In this document: in pieces, positions 34,088 to 43,608 of the stretch
Numbering within the stretch: position 1 is the stretch's first letter
Layout: each line of letters opens with the position of its first letter
Source of the DNA: Streptomyces sp. CB01201
Lineage (GTDB): Bacteria; Actinomycetota; Actinomycetes; Streptomycetales; Streptomycetaceae
DNA length: 64,000 nt
Direction: 5' to 3'
Assembly (NCBI RefSeq): GCF_002803085.1
Contig: NZ_NNBJ01000003.1
Coordinates: 1-64,000 of the forward strand
Notes under the pieces: model-generated
Seen by the model: only the letters and a program-made list of their open reading frames with translations
Told to the model about the DNA's origin: nothing
Databases searched by the model: none
Made by a program: the position numbers and the translations under genes

Positions 34088-35629
34088 ATGCCGTTGCACA
34101 TCTCCCGTACGCGCCGCGGCGTCGCGGCCTCGGCGGGCCTGGCCACCGCCGTCGCGCTCGCGCTGCTCCCCGGCACCGCTTCGGCCGCCCCCACCGCTGC
34201 CGGAGCCACCCCCGCGAAGGCGGCGGCGACCGCCGGTCCCGAGCTGAGCTACATCGTCAACGTCCGCCCCGGGCAGGGGAATTCGGCCCGGGTCCAGAGA
34301 GCCGTGGCGCAGGCGGGCGGCTCGGTGCTCCAGGCGTACGACCGGATAGGCGTGCTCGTCGTGCACTCCGCGAACCCGGACTTCGCCAAGACGATCCGCA
34401 CGGTGCGGGGCGTCGACTCGGCGGGCGCGACCCGCACCGCGCCACTGCCCGCGCAGTCCACCACCGATGTGGGCAGCCCGAAGCACCTCACCGCCGAGGA
34501 CCTCAAGGCCGCCTCCGCCAAGGCGGCGCCGGGCGAGGATCCGCTGGAGCCGCTCCAGTGGGACCTGAAGGCGATCAAGGCGGACAAGGCGCACGAGAAG
34601 ACGCTGGGCAGCTCCAAGGTCACGGTCGGCGTGATCGACACGGGCGTGGACGACACCCACCCCGACATCGCGCCCAACTTCGACCGGGCCAAGTCGGTCA
34701 GCTGCATCACCGGCAAGCCGGACACCACGGACGGCGCCTGGCGCCCGTTCACCACCGGCGGCTCCCCGCACGGCACCCATGTCGCGGGCGAGATCGCGGG
34801 CGCCAAGAACGGCGTGGGCATCACCGGGGTGGCGCCCGGGGTGAAGGTCGCGGCCATCAAGGTGTCCACGCAGGGCGGCAGCTTCTTCTACACCGAGGCC
34901 GTGGTCTGCGGCTTCATGTGGGCGGCCGAGCACCACATCGACGTGACGAACAACAGCTATTACACCGACCCGTGGTACTTCAACTGCAAGAACGACCCCG
35001 ACCAGAAGGCACTGATCGAGGCGATCACCCGGGCCTCGAAGTACGCCGAGTCCAAGGGCACGGTGAACGTGGCCGCGGCCGGCAACGAGAACTACGACTT
35101 CGCGTCCGACTCGATCACCGACCCCGCGAGCCCCAACGACACCACCCCGGGCAGCCGGGTGATCGACCCGCACCAGTGCCTGGACATCCCGACCCAGCTG
35201 CCGGGTGTGGTAACGGTCGCGTCGACCGGCGCCAAGGGCATCAAGTCGTCGTTCTCCAACTACGGGCTCGGGGTCATCGACATCGCCGCCCCGGGCGGCG
35301 ACTCGACCGCGTACCAGCCGCCGCAGGCCCCGGCCACCAGCGGTCTCATCCTCGGGCCGGTGCCCGGCGGCACGTGGGCGTACATGGCCGGAACGTCCAT
35401 GGCGACGCCCCATGTGGTGGGCGTGGCGGCCCTGTTGAAGTCGACGCACCCGCATGCGTCGGCGTTCCAGATCAAGGCGCTGCTCGCGCTCCAGGCGGAC
35501 CGGACCCCGTGCACCACGCCGTACGACATCAACGGTGACGGGAAGGCGGACGCGGTCTGCCAGGGCGGCAGGTTCTACAACGGCTTCTACGGGGCGGGCA
35601 TCACCAACGCCCTCAACGCCGTGCAGTAA
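34088..35629 (+). CDS. Secreted subtilisin-like serine protease (S8 family)
   Basis: 513-residue exported protease. A signal peptide (RRGVAASAGLATAVALALLP, cleavage near residue 33) precedes an inhibitor-like propeptide (LSYIVNVRPGQGNSARVQRA), and the catalytic domain begins near residue 160. The triad is Asp174 (VIDTGVDDTHPD), His218 (HGTHVAGE) and Ser427 (GTSMATPHVVG), with oxyanion Asn323 (AAGNEN). Four Cys residues and a C-terminal GDGKADAVC segment may form disulfides. The 272-bp gap upstream shows no obvious operator. Probably degrades extracellular proteins. Confidence 0.94.
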   Translation: MPLHISRTRRGVAASAGLATAVALALLPGTASAAPTAAGATPAKAAATAGPELSYIVNVRPGQGNSARVQRAVAQAGGSVLQAYDRIGVLVVHSANPDFAKTIRTVRGVDSAGATRTAPLPAQSTTDVGSPKHLTAEDLKAASAKAAPGEDPLEPLQWDLKAIKADKAHEKTLGSSKVTVGVIDTGVDDTHPDIAPNFDRAKSVSCITGKPDTTDGAWRPFTTGGSPHGTHVAGEIAGAKNGVGITGVAPGVKVAAIKVSTQGGSFFYTEAVVCGFMWAAEHHIDVTNNSYYTDPWYFNCKNDPDQKALIEAITRASKYAESKGTVNVAAAGNENYDFASDSITDPASPNDTTPGSRVIDPHQCLDIPTQLPGVVTVASTGAKGIKSSFSNYGLGVIDIAAPGGDSTAYQPPQAPATSGLILGPVPGGTWAYMAGTSMATPHVVGVAALLKSTHPHASAFQIKALLALQADRTPCTTPYDINGDGKADAVCQGGRFYNGFYGAGITNALNAVQ

Positions 35630-35648
35630 CAAGTGGATCAAGGCAGTT

Positions 35649-35683
35649 GAAGGGGGCCGCCCGCATCGCGGACGGCCCCCTTC
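35649..35683. terminator. Bidirectional terminator between protease and dehydrogenase
   Basis: Inverted repeat GAAGGGGGCCG... / CGGCCCCCTTC (35649-35683) with a single mismatch in the inner stem, between convergent genes. Confidence 0.8.
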
Positions 35684-35699
35684 GGTGTGCTGTGGCCCG

Positions 35700-36743
35700 T
35701 TACGGCTTGACGAGGACCTTGAGAGCGGTGCGGTCGTCCATCGCCCGGTAGCCGTCGGGCACGCCCTCGATGCCGACCGTGCGGTCGAAGACCGGGGACG
35801 GGTCGATGGTGCCGTCGAGGACGTCGGCGAGCAGCTCGGGGATGTAGGTGCGCACGGGGGCGACGCCGCCGCGCAGCGCGATGTTGCGGTCGAACATGAC
35901 GCCGAGGTCGAGCCCGGTGCCGCTGCCGTGCGGGACGCCGACGTAGCCGATGGCGCCGCCGTCGCGGGTGATGTCGACGGCGGTGCGCATGGACTGCTCG
36001 GTGCCGACGGCCTCGATGACGGCGTGCGCGCCCTGGCCGCGGGTCAGCTCGCGCACCGCGGCCACGGCGGCCTCGCCGCGCTCGGCGACGACATCGGTGG
36101 CGCCGAAGAGCTTCGCGATGTCGGTACGGACCTGGTGGCGGCCGAGCGCGATGATCCGCTCCGCGCCGAGCCGCTTGGCGGCGAGCACCCCGCACAGGCC
36201 GACGGCGCCGTCCCCGACGACGGCGACGGTCGAGCCGGTCCTGACGCCGGCGCCGATGGCCGCGTGGTGGCCGGTGCCCATGACGTCGGACAGCGCGAGC
36301 AGCGCGGTGAGCAGGCGGTCGTCGGAGGCGGCTTCGGCGGGGAGCTTGACGAGGGTGCCGTCGGCGAACGGCACGCGGACGGCTTCGCCCTGGCCGCCGT
36401 CGGAGCCGACCGAGCCCCAGAACCCGCCCTGCGGGCAGGAGGTGGTCAGGCCCTCGGAGCAGAAGTCGCAGGTGCCGTCGGACCAGACGAAGGGCGCCAC
36501 GACGAGGTCGCCCTTGCGCAGTCCGCGCACCTCGGAGCCCGCCTCCTCGACGATGCCGAGGAACTCGTGGCCGATGCGCTGGCCGGGCTGTCGGGCGGAC
36601 TCGCCGCGGTAGGCCCACAGGTCACTGCCGCAGATGCAGGCCCGCAGGACCCGGACGACCGCGTCGGTGGACACCTGGATGCGGGGGTCCGGCACCTCCT
36701 CCACCCGGATGTCGTGGGGGGCGTGGATGACGGTGGCGCGCAT
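35700..36743 (-). CDS. Zinc-dependent alcohol dehydrogenase family protein (MDR)
   Basis: 347-residue medium-chain dehydrogenase. N-terminal GroES-like domain with the catalytic-zinc ligands (CICGSDLWAYRGE, GHEFLGIVEE) and structural-zinc Cys cluster (CDFCSEGLTTSC), then a Rossmann domain (VAVVGDGAVGLCGVLAAKRLG). Probably oxidises or reduces an alcohol/aldehyde with NAD(P). Substrate unknown. The ATG at 36743 is the first in frame. The lysoplasmalogenase gene ends 18 bp upstream on the same strand, so it may be the third gene of that operon. Confidence 0.92.
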   Translation of the reverse strand: MRATVIHAPHDIRVEEVPDPRIQVSTDAVVRVLRACICGSDLWAYRGESARQPGQRIGHEFLGIVEEAGSEVRGLRKGDLVVAPFVWSDGTCDFCSEGLTTSCPQGGFWGSVGSDGGQGEAVRVPFADGTLVKLPAEAASDDRLLTALLALSDVMGTGHHAAIGAGVRTGSTVAVVGDGAVGLCGVLAAKRLGAERIIALGRHQVRTDIAKLFGATDVVAERGEAAVAAVRELTRGQGAHAVIEAVGTEQSMRTAVDITRDGGAIGYVGVPHGSGTGLDLGVMFDRNIALRGGVAPVRTYIPELLADVLDGTIDPSPVFDRTVGIEGVPDGYRAMDDRTALKVLVKP

Positions 36744-36761
36744 GCTACGGGTCCTTGCCGG

Positions 36762-37438
36762 TCAGGGGGTGGTTCGGGACTCCTCACGGTACGCCTGTGC
36801 GAGAAGTGCCTGCGCCCCGAGATAGGTCAGCATGATCCAGAAGTCGGGGCGGGGCGGCTGCGGCCAGTTCGCGACGCCGGTGGCGATGAGGGTGTCGGAG
36901 AGCAGGAACAGGGCGCCGCCGAGGCCGACGATCGGTCCGAGCCGGGAGGAGCGGTAGGCCATCGCGGTGAGCAGCAGGCTGTACCCGGCGACCGGGATCC
37001 GCAGCCCGGCGGGCAGGTCCGGCCAGAGCGCGGCGACGGTGGCCAGGAGTGCGATCCCGTACGCGGCGCCGAGCCCGGGGTGGGTGCGGCCGCGCCCGAA
37101 CAGGACGAGGTAGCAGACGTGCCCGGCGGCGAAGCAGCCCATGCCGAGCAGGAAGGCGGCATCGGCTCCGGAGAGCAGGAACACGTCGCCGCCCCAGCCG
37201 CACAGCAGCGCGGCGATGAGCAGTCGCGGGCCGCCCCGCGTGTACACGTGCGCGGCGAGCAGGGGCATGAGGAGCGGCTTGGCGATCAGGTGCCCGGGGT
37301 GCCACCCGGCGAGCAGCGCGATCAGGTCGAGGGCGCCGGCGGCCGCGAAGGCGAGGAGGAGCGGGGCGGCCGCGGCGGGGTGCCGCGCGCCCGTGCTCAG
37401 CGGTGGCCCGAGCGGCACGGCGTCCGCGCGCGGTCGCG

Positions 37439-37442
<4 letters not shown>
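36762..37442 (-). CDS. Lysoplasmalogenase (YhhN/TMEM86 family)
   Basis: 226-residue polytopic membrane protein with seven to eight helices and the family blocks KPLLMPLLAAHVY, LCGWGGDVFLLSGADAAFLLG and GALFLLSDTLIATG (two conserved Asp). Members hydrolyse the vinyl-ether bond of lysoplasmalogens, as TMEM86B does in animals. The ATG at 37442 overlaps the stop of the AGMO-like gene (ATGA, 37439-37442), so the two are translationally coupled. That coupling supports a common ether-lipid pathway. Confidence 0.88.
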
Positions 37443-38404
<962 letters not shown>

Positions 38405-38564
38405 GTCTGCACCGTAGGGGCGGGGCGGCGGCCCCGGCTAGATGTTGTTACCGACAAGTATGCGAGACGCGTTGTCAGCAGGCTTTGGTGAGTTCTGCCA
38501 ATCCGAGCGAGCGGGCGCGGCGTACGATCGCTGGCACCGGTGCGCTCTGGGGGAGGCAACTGCG

Positions 38565-41500
38565 GTGCCAGGCTTGGAAGTTGTGGTGGTACGTCTCGCG
38601 AGCACGGTGGTCTCGACGGTCGCGAAGTCGATCCTGGCCCCCCGGCCGGGCGCGGGCCTGGTGACGGGGCCGCTGCGCCCCCTGCCGAAGCCGGCCTCGC
38701 CGGACCGCCTCGCGAAGGTGCTCGGCCACCGCTTGGACGAGGCGTATGCCACCCTCCCCGAGCACGAGCGGACGGCGGCCGCCGACGCGGTACGGGACTC
38801 CTTCGCGGCTGCGGGGACGCTGGACGCGGACCGCCTCTTCGCGCTCGGCCTCGCCCCCGAGCGCCTGGCCGCCGAACTGCGCCGCCCGCACCCCGGCCCC
38901 GGCGAGGCCCTCTACGAGGAGCTTCTGGCCCTCTGCTGCGCCCATGTCCTGGAGCAGCTCACGGCGCACCCCGCGTTCGCGGCGCGGGCCGCGGTCGAGC
39001 AGACCAGGGCGGCGGACGCGGCACGGGAGCTGATCGAGGACGTACGCGACCGGGTGGGCCCGCACCCCGAGGCGGCCGCCCTCGCCTTCGAGGAGAGGTA
39101 CGCGCGGTACGTGGCCCAGGCGCACGGCCGGCTCGAACTGTTCGGCCTCACCCTCGGGCGCTCCGCGAGCGAATGGCCACTCGACACGGCGTACATCAGC
39201 CTGACCGTCAGCGGCGAGCCCCGTCAGGCGATGGGACTGCCCGACACCGGGGCCGCGACGGTGAGCGTGGAGCAGGCACTGGCCGGCACCGACCGGCTGC
39301 TCCTGCGCGGCGCGGCGGGCTCGGGCAAGTCCACGCTGATCCAGTGGCTGGCGCTGAACTCCGCCCGCCGGACCTTCGGCCCCGAACTGGCCGACTGGAA
39401 CAGGTGCGTTCCCTTCGTACTGCGCCTGCGGGCGTTCACCGCGGCCGAGTCACTGCCGATGCCGGAGGACTTCCTGCGCTCTGCCGGGGTGCCGTTCGCT
39501 CCCCCGCCCGGCTGGACCGAATCCCTCCTGTCCGCAGGCCGGGCGCTGGTCCTGGTGGACGGCGTGGACGAGGTGCCGCTGCGCCTGCGGGCCCGCACGG
39601 AGACCTGGCTGAAGTCCCTGGTGACCGCGTTCCCCCGGGCCCGGTACGTGGTGACGACCCGGCCCTCGGCGGTCTCGGAGGACTGGCTGGCGGGCCGGGG
39701 GTTCGTCGCGCACTCGCTGCTGCCGATGGAGCGGGAGGACGTGCGCGCGTTCGTGGCGCACTGGCACGGCTCGGCGCGGCTCGGCTGCCCGTCGCCCGAG
39801 GAACGCGCCCGCCTCGACGCCTACGAGGCCGCCCTCCTGAGCGCGGTGACCTCCCGCCGCGATCTGGGGCGGCTCGCCACCAACCCGCTGATGTGCGCGC
39901 TGCTGTGCGCCCTGAACCGGGACCGCCGCATGCAACTGCCGCGCGCCCGCAAGGAGTTGTACGACGCGGCGCTGGACATGCTGCTCGTGCGCCGGGACAC
40001 CGAGCGGGAGATCACCGGCGTCGAGGGCGTCACCCTCACCCGCGACGAGCAGACGGCCCTGCTCCAGCGGCTCGCGTACTGGCTGATCCGCAACGGGCTC
40101 GCGGAGGCGGACCGGGACGAGGCCGCCGCGATGGTGACGGAGTGGCTCGCCGCGATGCCGCAGGTGACGGGCGAGCCCGGCCAGGTCTTCGCCCACCTCC
40201 TCATCCGCAGCGGGCTGCTGCGCGAGCCGGTCCCGGGCGCGGTCGGGTTCGTGCACCGCACCTTCCAGGACTACCTGGGCGCGAAGGCGGCGGTGGAGGA
40301 CCGGGACTTCGGGGTCCTCGTACGCAACGCGCACGACGACACGTGGGACGACGTGGTGCGGATGGCCGTGGGGCACGCGCGGGTCGACGAACGGGCCCGG
40401 CTGTTGCGCCAGTTGCTCCGCCGAGCCGACCACGCGCCGCGCCTGCGGCACCGCCTGGTCCTGCTGGCCGCGGCCTGCCTTGAGCACGCGCCGGAACTCG
40501 ACCCCGCGGTGCGGGCCGATGTGGAGGCGCGGGCGCGGGAGTTGATGCCGCCGCGCACGTGGGGCGAGGCGGAGGCCCTGGCCAAGGTGGGGCCGCTGGT
40601 GCTTGAGCTGCTTCCCGGGCCGGGCGAGCTGAACGAGAGGGAGGCAGCCGCCGTCGTGCGGACCGCCGGGATCATCGGCGGAGATGCGGCGCTGGAGGTC
40701 CTGAAGGGGTTCGGTGCGGAGGAACGCTCCATGGTCCGGGCTCAACTCAGCCTCTTCTGGGACAGGTTCGACGCAGCGAGGTACGCGACCGAAGTGCTCG
40801 GCAGGTCGGCCGGGTGGGACAACGTCTACCTCAACGTGCGGACCGAGGAGCAACGGGCGCAGCTGGGGCGGCTGCACGGGATGAGGCTGATCACCCTGGA
40901 GGGCGACCAGCCCCTCGCGGATGACGTGCTCTCCCTCCCGAACCTCATCCACCTGGTGCTCGTGTCGAACAATGCCGTCGCCGATCTGAGCCCGCTGAGC
41001 CGACTGCCCGCCCTGGAGCGGGTAGGACTCGACACCTGCCGGGAGGTCCGGGACATCGGGCCGCTCTGCGACCTTCCCGGGATGCGTTCCCTGTCCCTGC
41101 TCAATCTCGGCCCCGGTCTGTCCCTCGCGCCGCTGTCCCGGCTCGGCCGTCTGACGGGCCTGATGCTGGGAACTCCCGGCGAGACGCGCAGCCTCGCCGA
41201 ACTCCCGCCCCTGGAAGGGCTTGCCGTCCTCGGGCTGTACCGCCGGTCCGAAGGGATCAGCCTGGACGGCATCGAACGATGGCCGCATCTGCACACACTG
41301 ACCATCACGGGCGTGACCCAGGCGAAGGGGCTCGCCCGGACGCCCGTGCCGCAGGAGCTGATGTCGCTCCAGGTCCTCGACCACCCGGACCTGAACGTGT
41401 CGGACCTGACTCGGCACTCCGGCCTGAAGTCACTCCAGCTCAGCGGGTGCCACCTGGTGGGCGGCCTCGCGGCCCTGCGTGAACTGCCGGAGCTGCGCCA

Positions 41501-41636
41501 TGTGAGCTTCTACAACTGCACGGGCCAGGTCGATCTCAGCGCACTCGCCCTGCTGGACAGACTCCGCATCCGCACCCAGCTCACCCCGGTGCGAGGAGCC
41601 GAACAGATCCCGCCCGAACGCCTGCAACAGGACTGA
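38565..41636 (+). CDS. NACHT-domain NTPase with C-terminal LRR-like repeats (bacterial NLR, putative antiphage)
   Basis: 1023-residue STAND NTPase. The N-terminal 240 residues are helical (GLEVVVVRLASTVVSTVAKS resembles the NACHT N-terminal helical, NNH, type). Walker A is GAAGSGKST at 249-257, Walker B LVLVDGVDE with Asp332, and the sensor-like VVTTRPSAV follows. A winged-helix and helical region leads to leucine-rich-like repeats from about residue 775 (LPNLIHLVLVSNN, LPALERVGLDTCREV and similar). The GTG at 38565 is 8 bases after GGGGGAGG; an ATG at 38442 would add 41 poorly conserved residues. Bacterial NACHT proteins of this build are known antiphage defences, but this one has no defence neighbours. 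Confidence 0.9.
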   Translation: MPGLEVVVVRLASTVVSTVAKSILAPRPGAGLVTGPLRPLPKPASPDRLAKVLGHRLDEAYATLPEHERTAAADAVRDSFAAAGTLDADRLFALGLAPERLAAELRRPHPGPGEALYEELLALCCAHVLEQLTAHPAFAARAAVEQTRAADAARELIEDVRDRVGPHPEAAALAFEERYARYVAQAHGRLELFGLTLGRSASEWPLDTAYISLTVSGEPRQAMGLPDTGAATVSVEQALAGTDRLLLRGAAGSGKSTLIQWLALNSARRTFGPELADWNRCVPFVLRLRAFTAAESLPMPEDFLRSAGVPFAPPPGWTESLLSAGRALVLVDGVDEVPLRLRARTETWLKSLVTAFPRARYVVTTRPSAVSEDWLAGRGFVAHSLLPMEREDVRAFVAHWHGSARLGCPSPEERARLDAYEAALLSAVTSRRDLGRLATNPLMCALLCALNRDRRMQLPRARKELYDAALDMLLVRRDTEREITGVEGVTLTRDEQTALLQRLAYWLIRNGLAEADRDEAAAMVTEWLAAMPQVTGEPGQVFAHLLIRSGLLREPVPGAVGFVHRTFQDYLGAKAAVEDRDFGVLVRNAHDDTWDDVVRMAVGHARVDERARLLRQLLRRADHAPRLRHRLVLLAAACLEHAPELDPAVRADVEARARELMPPRTWGEAEALAKVGPLVLELLPGPGELNEREAAAVVRTAGIIGGDAALEVLKGFGAEERSMVRAQLSLFWDRFDAARYATEVLGRSAGWDNVYLNVRTEEQRAQLGRLHGMRLITLEGDQPLADDVLSLPNLIHLVLVSNNAVADLSPLSRLPALERVGLDTCREVRDIGPLCDLPGMRSLSLLNLGPGLSLAPLSRLGRLTGLMLGTPGETRSLAELPPLEGLAVLGLYRRSEGISLDGIERWPHLHTLTITGVTQAKGLARTPVPQELMSLQVLDHPDLNVSDLTRHSGLKSLQLSGCHLVGGLAALRELPELRHVSFYNCTGQVDLSALALLDRLRIRTQLTPVRGAEQIPPERLQQD

Positions 41637-41639
41637 CCC

Positions 41640-42353
41640 TCACACCCCCACCGCCCCCAGCAGCACCCCCGCCGCATAGGTGACCCCCATCGCCACCGCA
41701 CCCCCACCCACGTTCCGCCAGATCGCGCGGCCCGCCGGGGCCGAGCCGAGGCGGGCGCTGCCCCAGCCGGTGAGGGCGAGTGCGGCCAGGACCGAGCCGA
41801 CCGTCACGTAGAGGCGGACGGCGGCGGGGGGCAGCACGATCGCGAGGAGGGGGAGCAGCGCGCCCGCCGTGAAGGCGAGGAAGCTGGCCCAGGCCGCGTG
41901 CCAGGGGTTGGTGAGTTCGTCGGGGTCGATGCCGAGCTCGACGCTGGCGTGGGCGCGCAGCGCATCGCGTTCGGTGAGCTGGAGCGCCGCCTCGCGGGCC
42001 ACCTCCTCACTGAGGCCGCGGTCGGCCAACAGGCCGGTCAGCTCGGCGAGTTCGGCCTCGGGTGACTCCTTCAGCTCGCGCCGTTCCTGGGCGAGCGCGG
42101 CCTTCTCGGAGTCCCGCTGGGTGGAGACGGAGACGTACTCGCCGGCCGCCATGGACATGGAGCCGGCGAGCAGTCCGGCCAGGCCCGCCGTCAGGAGGGC
42201 CGAGCGGGAGTCCGTCGCCCCGGCCACGCCGACGACGAGACCGGCGGTGGAGACGATCCCGTCGTTGGCGCCGAGGACCGCGGCCCGCAGCCAGTTGAGC
42301 CGCGAGCCGAGCGCCCCGCTGTGCGCCTCGTCGTGCTGGTCGGTTGAGCTCAT
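41640..42353 (-). CDS. VIT1/CCC1 family transporter
   Basis: 237-residue membrane protein of the vacuolar iron transporter family, moving Fe(II) or Mn(II). Conserved segments: LRAAVLGANDGIVSTAGLVVG, SMSMAAGEYVSVSTQRD with the charged E/S helix, and DELTNPWHAAWASFLAFTAG. A cytoplasmic helical insert (AALAQERRELKESPEAELAE) is the metal-binding domain in this family. ATG at 42353. It is convergent with the NACHT gene with a gap of three bases, and terminators are not obvious. Confidence 0.91.
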   Translation of the reverse strand: MSSTDQHDEAHSGALGSRLNWLRAAVLGANDGIVSTAGLVVGVAGATDSRSALLTAGLAGLLAGSMSMAAGEYVSVSTQRDSEKAALAQERRELKESPEAELAELTGLLADRGLSEEVAREAALQLTERDALRAHASVELGIDPDELTNPWHAAWASFLAFTAGALLPLLAIVLPPAAVRLYVTVGSVLAALALTGWGSARLGSAPAGRAIWRNVGGGAVAMGVTYAAGVLLGAVGV

Positions 42354-42378
42354 GCGGGGCAGGGTCTCACCCCGCCCC

Positions 42379-43608
42379 TCACCACACGCGCACCGACCCA
42401 CCCAGCGCGAACGCCGGGCTGGACGCCTCGGCCGGGATCTCCTTCAGCGGCTCGGCGACCTCCGCCACCGTGGGGCCGACCCGGGCCGCGACCTCGTCCA
42501 GGAAGGGGAGGTCGAAGCCGTAGACGCGGGCCGCGTTGCCGCCGACCATCGCCGCGACCTCGTCGCTCGGCAGGCCCGCGTAGGCGATGCGCAGGCCCTC
42601 CCGGGAGAAGGGGGTGGTGCCCTCGTCGTGCGGGTAGTCGCTGCCCCACATGATCTTGTCGAGACCGATCCGGTCCCGCAGCGGCACCTCGTGCGGCCGC
42701 ATGAAGCTGGCGCCGACGAAGCAGTTGTCCCGCCACACCTGCGAGGGGCCGCGGCCCATGGACTCGGCCAGGCCCGTGCCGAACTTGGACTCGGCCGTGG
42801 AGGCCTTCGTCGCGGCCGCCATCAGACGCCCGTGGTAGTAGTCCAGCATGTCCAGGACGCCCGGGATCCAGCCCGAACCCTGCTCGGTGAGGACGAGCTT
42901 GAGGGAGGGGTGGCGGTCGAAGGCGCCGCCGAAGATCAGGTGCCACAGCGCCCGGTGCGAGAACCACGTGGTCTCCACCATGAAGACCGCCCGCGCCGCC
43001 GGCTCCTCCCCCAGCGGCGGGGAGGCGGACCCGCCGTGGTGGTTGACCGGTACGTCGAGTTCGGCACAGACCGCCCAGATCGGGTCGTACGCACCGGAGT
43101 ACAGCTCGGGGATTCCGGAGCCCGGCGGGGCGCCCGGCAGCATGATGCCGCCGGTCAGGCCCGCCTCCTTGGCCCGGCGGATCTCGCGCACCGCCTCCTG
43201 GACGTCGTTCAGGAGGATCTGCGCGACGCCCGCCCGGCGGCCCGGAGCCTCGGCGCAGAAGTCCGCGAGCCAGCGGTTGTGGGCGCGCAGGCCCGCCCAG
43301 CGCTGCTCGAACTCCTCGCGGGTGGGCGCGGGAGCCATGAGGGAGGCGGAGGGGAAGAACGGCGGGATCGTGTTGGGGAAGACGACCTCCGCGACGATGC
43401 CGTCCTCCTCCAACTCGGCAAGCCGGCGCGCCGAGTTCCAGTTGCGGTCGGCGGTGTCGGCCATCAGGTCCTCGTACGGATTGACGTAGGTGGCCGCCCA
43501 TGCGTCGAAGGCGTCGTGGTACTTCGACTCCAGGTAGGGCCGGTAGTCCAGGAGGTCGGCCCCGGCGTGGCAGTCCGCCGAGACGACGGTGTAGCGCTCG
43601 GCGGTCAC
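42379..43608 (-). CDS. Amidohydrolase family (ACMSD-like) metal hydrolase, second of a tandem pair
   Basis: 409-residue TIM-barrel metal-dependent hydrolase or decarboxylase. Metal-site motifs: SADCHAG at the N terminus, VNHHGGSAS, and GSDYPHDEG near the C terminus. The AHNRWLADF segment is typical of the ACMSD-like amidohydrolase_2 group that acts on aromatic or unsaturated acids. The GTG start at 43608 overlaps the stop of the preceding paralogue (GTGA at 43605-43608), so translation is coupled. Last gene of the TetR-controlled operon. Confidence 0.86.
   Translation of the reverse strand: MTAERYTVVSADCHAGADLLDYRPYLESKYHDAFDAWAATYVNPYEDLMADTADRNWNSARRLAELEEDGIVAEVVFPNTIPPFFPSASLMAPAPTREEFEQRWAGLRAHNRWLADFCAEAPGRRAGVAQILLNDVQEAVREIRRAKEAGLTGGIMLPGAPPGSGIPELYSGAYDPIWAVCAELDVPVNHHGGSASPPLGEEPAARAVFMVETTWFSHRALWHLIFGGAFDRHPSLKLVLTEQGSGWIPGVLDMLDYYHGRLMAAATKASTAESKFGTGLAESMGRGPSQVWRDNCFVGASFMRPHEVPLRDRIGLDKIMWGSDYPHDEGTTPFSREGLRIAYAGLPSDEVAAMVGGNAARVYGFDLPFLDEVAARVGPTVAEVAEPLKEIPAEASSPAFALGGSVRVW

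Noticed and set aside
38442..38564. Longer N terminus for the NACHT protein starting at the ATG at 38442
   Set aside because: It lacks a ribosome binding site, whereas the GTG at 38565 has GGGGGAGG at ideal spacing and gives a family-like start.
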